Made by a program: the position numbers and the translations under genes. Shown here in pieces: positions 59,701 through 64,000 of a stretch of DNA of 64,000 nucleotides (its first letter is position 1; each line of letters begins with the position of its first letter). The stretch comes from Ridgeia piscesae (taxonomy: Eukaryota > Annelida > Polychaeta > Sabellida > Siboglinidae): positions 62,001 through 126,000 of the forward strand of contig JAODUO010000621.1 of the NCBI GenBank assembly GCA_025642075.2, in the 5' to 3' direction. Under the pieces are notes generated by a model that was not told the origin of the DNA, did not search any database, and worked only from the letters and a program-made list of their open reading frames with translations.

Positions 59701-61189
59701 CCATTACTCTATTCAACTGTTGTTACAATAATGAAAGCCTGTTGTAATCATTCTCCTTTGCAGCACTGCTGTGTGGAATTATTTTAGATATTGTAATTTG
59801 ATAAGCACATTCTTTTACTGACAAGAGTCGCTAAGAATAATTTTCAGTAATTCTGTTGTAAAAAATATGATATCTTTGTTGTGCAGGAAGTATGACTGAA
59901 GACCATGGTTAATTGTATGAGATTTGAACGCTTGTTTAAATTTTTTATTGTGCTCTGCATGGCAAGATCATGTTGGATTGTGTGTGTTCAGAGAAACGTT
60001 TTTAACCGACCTGCTATGGATTGGGCACACTTGTTAGTTTGCAGAAATGTAGTGATCTCTCTTGCACTTGTTATGAAAACACATCAGTAGAGACCATTAT
60101 TGAATGAACGGTGGGAATGATTTAGTACTAATGTCCAGAGCCTTTTCTTTCTGCTGGTGCTGTGATTTTTACTACCAGCTATGATGGGTGTTGCACAAAT
60201 GGGAGTATTCAAATTTATTATACATACCTATAATTGGATTATATTATAATTGCTATTATTATTCAGTGGTACGTGGCAATGTATTCCCTAATGCGCCACT
60301 ATATATGCATGGTAGCAACAATACATGTGTAGAAGGTTTGCACAACAAAAAGGCTATTTACTCTGGAAGAATTATGTATTAAACTACGTACAAAACCTGC
60401 AATCCATTTCTTTGTTTTACTATGTAAACGCAATGTGTTAAATACACTATACATGTTTTATGTAACGACAGGCCTTGTAAGTTTTGTTGTGTCACCAATC
60501 CTCACTCATACCAATTGCACTGTTCTCTAATCTACCAGTTGGAGAAGTATTTCAGAAAAGGCAAAGATTTTTTGTATTGTTTGAGATTATCAAATTTTTA
60601 CTTTGAGTGGCTAAACACTCCCTTTCAGGGGGCGCCACTATAGGAACAAGTTATAAGATTAAAAATTCGGAGTAAACCAAATCGCAAAAACCTTGAACTG
60701 GACCATCACAAAGCTCATAAGCTATTTGAAATCTAATTAGAATATAGAAAATACGAAATAATGCGATGTAATGTGTTCACAAAGCATACTTTTGGTAGTG
60801 GTAACGCCGTGCACACTAGCGCCACCTGGTTATTACAGGTGCATGTAAACTGCATTACATCATGACGTACGTTATGTCAATGTGATTAGTTGGTTAATCG
60901 ATGAGCCATAGGTAGCATTGACGACGTATTCAGTTAAATTAATTTGCAGCATTAGTTGACTATCTACGTTTCACATTTAGACTGCGTTTATTTAAAACGA
61001 CGTATAGACGGTTGATTTGAAGAGTGACGTCGACTAGCGGCAGCCAGCCGTGCTCTAGCTGGCCTTGGATACGGCGTAAACAAACATACGTTCACATATT
61101 ATCGCCCAGCTGCGTTATTCTACCGATGTAGTCGTCTGTAATTACAATTGAGGCACATATTGAGATTTGTCTGAGTGACATAAGTGAAT
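56712..61189. other. GSKIP 3' region and intergenic DNA
   Basis: About 4.5 kb without a supported exon. It starts with the likely GSKIP 3'UTR. Short open stretches (58,943-59,164 minus; 59,905-60,090 plus) show no domain or splice signals. The 60,950-61,190 part is richer in CpG (AGTGACGTCGACTAGCGGCA) and should be the promoter and 5'UTR of the next gene. Confidence 0.4.
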
Positions 61190-61232
61190 ATGATTGATCT
61201 GACACATCTAGTGGACGAGTTAGCGTCTGACG
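61190..61232 (+). CDS. IQ-motif protein, exon 1
   Basis: ATG at 61,190 after AAGTGAAT; reads MIDLTHLVDELASD and ends CTGACG|GTAAGT in phase 1. The next exon supplies AT to complete Asp. Short acidic start; no signal peptide. Confidence 0.65.
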
Positions 61233-61482
61233 GTAAGTTGACATGTTATAAATAATATAAATATTGTAGAGTACAATTAATGGATGGATGGATGGATTTA
61301 TTTAATATCAAATGTAAAAACATTGTACAGATATACATAAGATATAAATACAAAGTACATTAAATATAAGCATGACACAAAAGAGTGCAAGCACTTATTT
61401 CCATTGTGGTCCCTAATAATATACCGTTAATTTAGTTAGGATAACACAGGAAAGTGCAAGCACTTGTTTACATTGCAGTCCT

Positions 61483-61570
61483 TGTAAGACTAAGAGAACC
61501 TGGTTTTGAATCGTGTGCCGCTGTGTCAAACGTTGGGCAACACTTTTCACTCTTCATTGCTTCTGCGTGT
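61483..61570 (+). mobile_element. SINE fragment
   Basis: AGAACCTGGTTTTGAATCGT is the B-box region; CAAACGTTGGGCAACACTTT and TTCATTGCTTC match the copy at 62,527. The head is missing. Confidence 0.6.
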
Positions 61571-62134
61571 TCAATCAGCCGCATGGATATTGGAAGTGGA
61601 ACAATTGCTTTGACAAAACACAAACAGAAAATCTGGTAATGCATATATGACAAATGTTTAGTCTACGTCAGGAGACACTCACTAAGGCTAAACAGCCACT
61701 AGCATGAGGTCAACCAAAAATAGTATATTTCATCTTGATAACAGATGGTTGTTTGAATATATGTCAGCCAGCTGGCATTTCTGCATAATCATATTTTATC
61801 TTTCCAAGAATGTCCCAGTAGATATGTGCATAGTCACTTATACAAATGCAATCGTGCACATACAATCCTACCCAAATGTGTATACACACAGGAGCATAAA
61901 TGCATAAAAATACTACATAAATACAAACATATTTTAAAGCTTAACGGACATAATAAAGTAATAAACATATAAATAAGAGGGAGAGTCAATAATAATTATA
62001 AAGTTTAAGTTTAAATTTCCACCCGTCCAAAATTAACTGAGCCCATTAAAGAGACAGGTGAGCAGTCTAAATGAAGCTATGTCAGCCAGGTGCATATTGC
62101 GTGGTGAGGTGAGTTGACCAGCATTGTGTTGCAG

Positions 62135-62196
62135 ATGGAGAGGACCAGGTTAAAATGGTCAGTCGTTTGGCATCTGGCCCCAAGTCCAGAAGACAG
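62135..62196 (+). CDS. IQ-motif protein, exon 2
   Basis: TGTGTTGCAG|AT in, AGACAG|GTGAGT out; 62 bp, phase 1 to 0. Reads GEDQVKMVSRLASGPKSRRQ, a basic linker. Confidence 0.65.
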
Positions 62197-62257
62197 GTGA
62201 GTGGACAATAGAATTGTGACAGATGACACAACTACAGCATATAGCACCAGTAAACAG

Positions 62258-62338
62258 CTCTCTCTTTCTCTCACTCATTCTCTCACTCCCTCTACCTCTC
62301 TCTCTCACTCTCTCCCCTCCCTCCATCTCTCTCTCTCT
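62258..62338. repeat. (TC)n-rich simple repeat
   Basis: Imperfect CT repeats, about 80 bp. Confidence 0.9.
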
Positions 62339-62526
62339 AATATATAGTTAATTTCACAAATTTTCTTTATTGTTACATGATTTTCTGATTGCATGTTCGA
62401 GAAAGATGGAAGTAGTTGGCAAACATGGTTGGTGATCATCTCTCCAGATAGCATCAGTTTAGAACCAAAATACTGTACTTTTGATGACACAGTATGTTGT
62501 ACCACTGGTTGCCATAACACCATATG

Positions 62527-62858
62527 TGGTAATGCAGTGGCTGAGGGATAGAGCATCAGGCTCAAATAAGAAAACCCGGGTTCAAATCCTGTGCTGTCAT
62601 ATGAAACGTTGGGCACATTTTATCACTCGACATTGCTCCATGTCACTCAGCTGTATGAGTGAGTACTTGGCTATAGACAGAGGTGAATATTTGTGTATGA
62701 GTAGTTTTTGTGCATTAATAGCAGCGTGGCTGAATGCTTCCTAGAGAAGCCGAGATGGTGTTCGATTAACAGGCCTGCCAGGGAGTAAAGTGTAAAGCGC
62801 TTTGAGTAATCCTGAGGATTGGATACTGCGCTATATAAGAACGTACCTTTGCTTTTTT
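62527..62858 (+). mobile_element. tRNA-derived SINE, full-length copy
   Basis: Pol III A box (GTGGCTGAGGGATAGAGC, 62,537) and a perfect B box (GGGTTCAAATCC, 62,578). The body has CATTGCTCCATGTCACTCAG. The tail TAAAGCGCTTTGAGTAATCC with GCGCTATATAAGAAC is of the kind shared by many invertebrate SINEs. It lies in an intron of the IQ-motif gene in sense orientation. Confidence 0.85.
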
Positions 62859-62886
62859 GTGTATTGTATGAATATCACGTTTGCAG

Positions 62887-63044
62887 GAACTCATTCACAC
62901 AGAGTTCTGCTATGTCGAGGCCGATGACCCTGACACCCGGCCAGGCAGTATGAGGGAGAGTGCACCGAGCAGACAAGACAGTGTCGAGGCAAAGACAGCG
63001 GCAGCCATTGAGATACAGAGAGTATTCCGGGGATATTTGACCAG
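62887..63044 (+). CDS. IQ-motif protein, exon 3 (calmodulin-binding IQ)
   Basis: GTTTGCAG|GAACTC, phase 0 continuing exon 2. Reads ELIHTEFCYVEADDPDTRPG, an acidic-Ser stretch, then AAAIEIQRVFRGYLTR. The A-x-x-I-Q-x-x-x-R-G-Y-x-x-R pattern is an IQ motif, which binds calmodulin or related EF-hand light chains. I place the donor at ACCAG|GTGGAA (weak). Otherwise the frame runs to a TAA at 63,086, or uses TTTT|GTACGT at 63,070. I do not recognise which IQ protein this is. Confidence 0.65.
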
Positions 63045-63182
63045 GTGGAATGACATGTTTATTACTTTTGTACGTGCAGCCATTTAAGACTCCCCCTTAG
63101 ACTGAAATTGAAACCTGACATTCTCCATTGAGAAATTCAGTGCCTGCCTAGATCATTTTACATATTTATGCTATCTCTTAAT

Positions 63183-63183
<1 letters not shown>

Positions 63184-63231
<48 letters not shown>

Positions 63232-63232
63232 A
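63184..63232. repeat. (TA)n microsatellite
   Basis: About 48 bp of TA repeat with one slip. Confidence 0.95.
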
Positions 63233-63393
63233 TAACTACAGCTGTGACAAGCCTAACTAAATAATGTCCAGTATTGAAATGAAGATGCAGACATCAGAAT
63301 GCGGTGTATGTGATGTCCATGCAATAGCTGACAGGTATGTTGACATTGAATGAAACTGTGTAGAGAGTCAACTATGGAATGTTGTCATTTTAG

Positions 63394-63444
63394 GAGCCAT
63401 CAACCCACTCTGTTAAGTCCACTGACTGTGACCACACACACAGG
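63394..63444 (+). CDS. Possible next exon of the IQ-motif protein
   Basis: TGTCATTTTAG|GAGCC in and CACAGGG|GTAAGT out. Following the exon-3 donor at 63,044 it reads SHQPTLLSPLTVTTHTG. Good splice sites but no domain; the frame depends on the uncertain upstream donor. Confidence 0.35.
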
Positions 63445-63619
63445 GGTAAGTTCTCACCAACACTCTCTGTGTTCACGTTGTTCATTTTGTTCTTGTTGTT
63501 TCCCTAAATTAAGCCTTGCATCCATGTTGCATCCCTGTGGCCAGTCCGTAACTGAAATGTCCAATCTCAAGTTCCAGACACAATCTGTGTCTTTTCGCAC
63601 ACTGACACCACAGCCTCTG

Positions 63620-64000
63620 TGACACTCCATGTCCACTGTAGAACTCCAGTGTACATTCTACATCTACACACACAGTCTACAACTGACTCAATGACTACAT
63701 GCATGCTTTGCAACTCATTGTTCACTCTCCTTCTCTGTGTACTCTGAACAACTCAGCTCAGTGCTAATTCAACAACTTCACAGACACCTGGCAACTCCAA
63801 ACAAATGCTACAACTCCATGAACACTAGATGTCTTCTGGCTCTACAACTCATGCAAATCTCACAACTCAGTGCACACTCTATAACTCAAGGCGCATCTTA
63901 CAACTCAATGAACACTCTACAATCCAATGCACACATTACAACTCAATGCTCATTCTACAACTAAATACACATTCTGCAACATAATGCACACATTACAATG
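63620..64000. repeat. Degenerate 19-20-bp minisatellite running off the right edge
   Basis: Imperfect units of the form ACAACTCAATGCACACTCT. At least eight consecutive 19-20-bp units occupy 63,840-63,996, with looser ones from about 63,620. Confidence 0.85.

Noticed and set aside
59905..60090. Small hydrophobic ORF as a gene.
   Set aside because: No domain, no splice or poly(A) context, and length within chance in this AT-rich DNA.

Overview
The window is nuclear DNA from an invertebrate animal. Genes are split by GT-AG introns. The recognisable proteins are metazoan: a fibrocystin-L start, GSKIP, and Kunitz, EGF, peritrophin-A and PAN modules. Intergenic and intronic DNA is packed with non-LTR retrotransposon relics, a Ty3/gypsy relic, terminal-inverted-repeat DNA transposons, tRNA-headed SINEs, at least sixteen (TA)n arrays and a 6.9-kb minisatellite. 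Module content and repeat style would suit a marine mollusc or another lophotrochozoan, but the sequence alone does not settle the taxon.

Layout. (1) 85-1132, minus strand: two consecutive exons from the N-terminal IPT/TIG domain of a fibrocystin-L (PKHD1L1-like) gene that runs off the left edge. (2) 1.1-11.8 kb: AT-rich sequence with a degenerate ~165-bp tandem array, a GT tract and two minus-strand non-LTR RT relics. (3) 11,785-47,980, plus strand: the centrepiece, a string of exons best read as one secreted modular gene. It encodes a signal peptide and basic linker, Kunitz, TIL-like, microexons, three EGF exons that arose by segmental duplication, peritrophin-A chitin binding, two more EGF, and a terminal PAN/apple domain, followed by AATAAA. 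Every internal exon begins and ends in phase 1, the classic exon-shuffling arrangement. Its introns hold the minisatellite (17,003-23,943), a TIR transposon (25,981-27,997), a gypsy relic nested in a LINE (29.8-32.2 kb), and a 4.6-kb foldback-type element (41,398-46,015) with an unrecognised ORF at its centre. (4) 48.2-55.6 kb: a repeat-rich block with a divergent foldback copy, a MITE-like inverted repeat, a (GGAC)n tract growing out of a retroelement relic, a 2.2-kb minus-strand LINE, and a TIR transposon inserted into another LINE relic. (5) 55,715-56,711, plus strand: a complete two-exon GSKIP orthologue. (6) 61,190 to the right edge, plus strand: the first exons of an IQ-motif protein, SINE copies, and a 19-bp minisatellite at the edge.

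How the genes relate. These are independent eukaryotic genes, not an operon. The modular gene would give a secreted protein that combines two protease-inhibitor folds, chitin binding, EGF adhesion modules and a PAN domain. That combination suits an extracellular matrix, cuticle, shell, mucus or defence role, which is inference. The TIL exon is one base out of frame, so the allele is either damaged there, mis-assembled there, or skips that exon.
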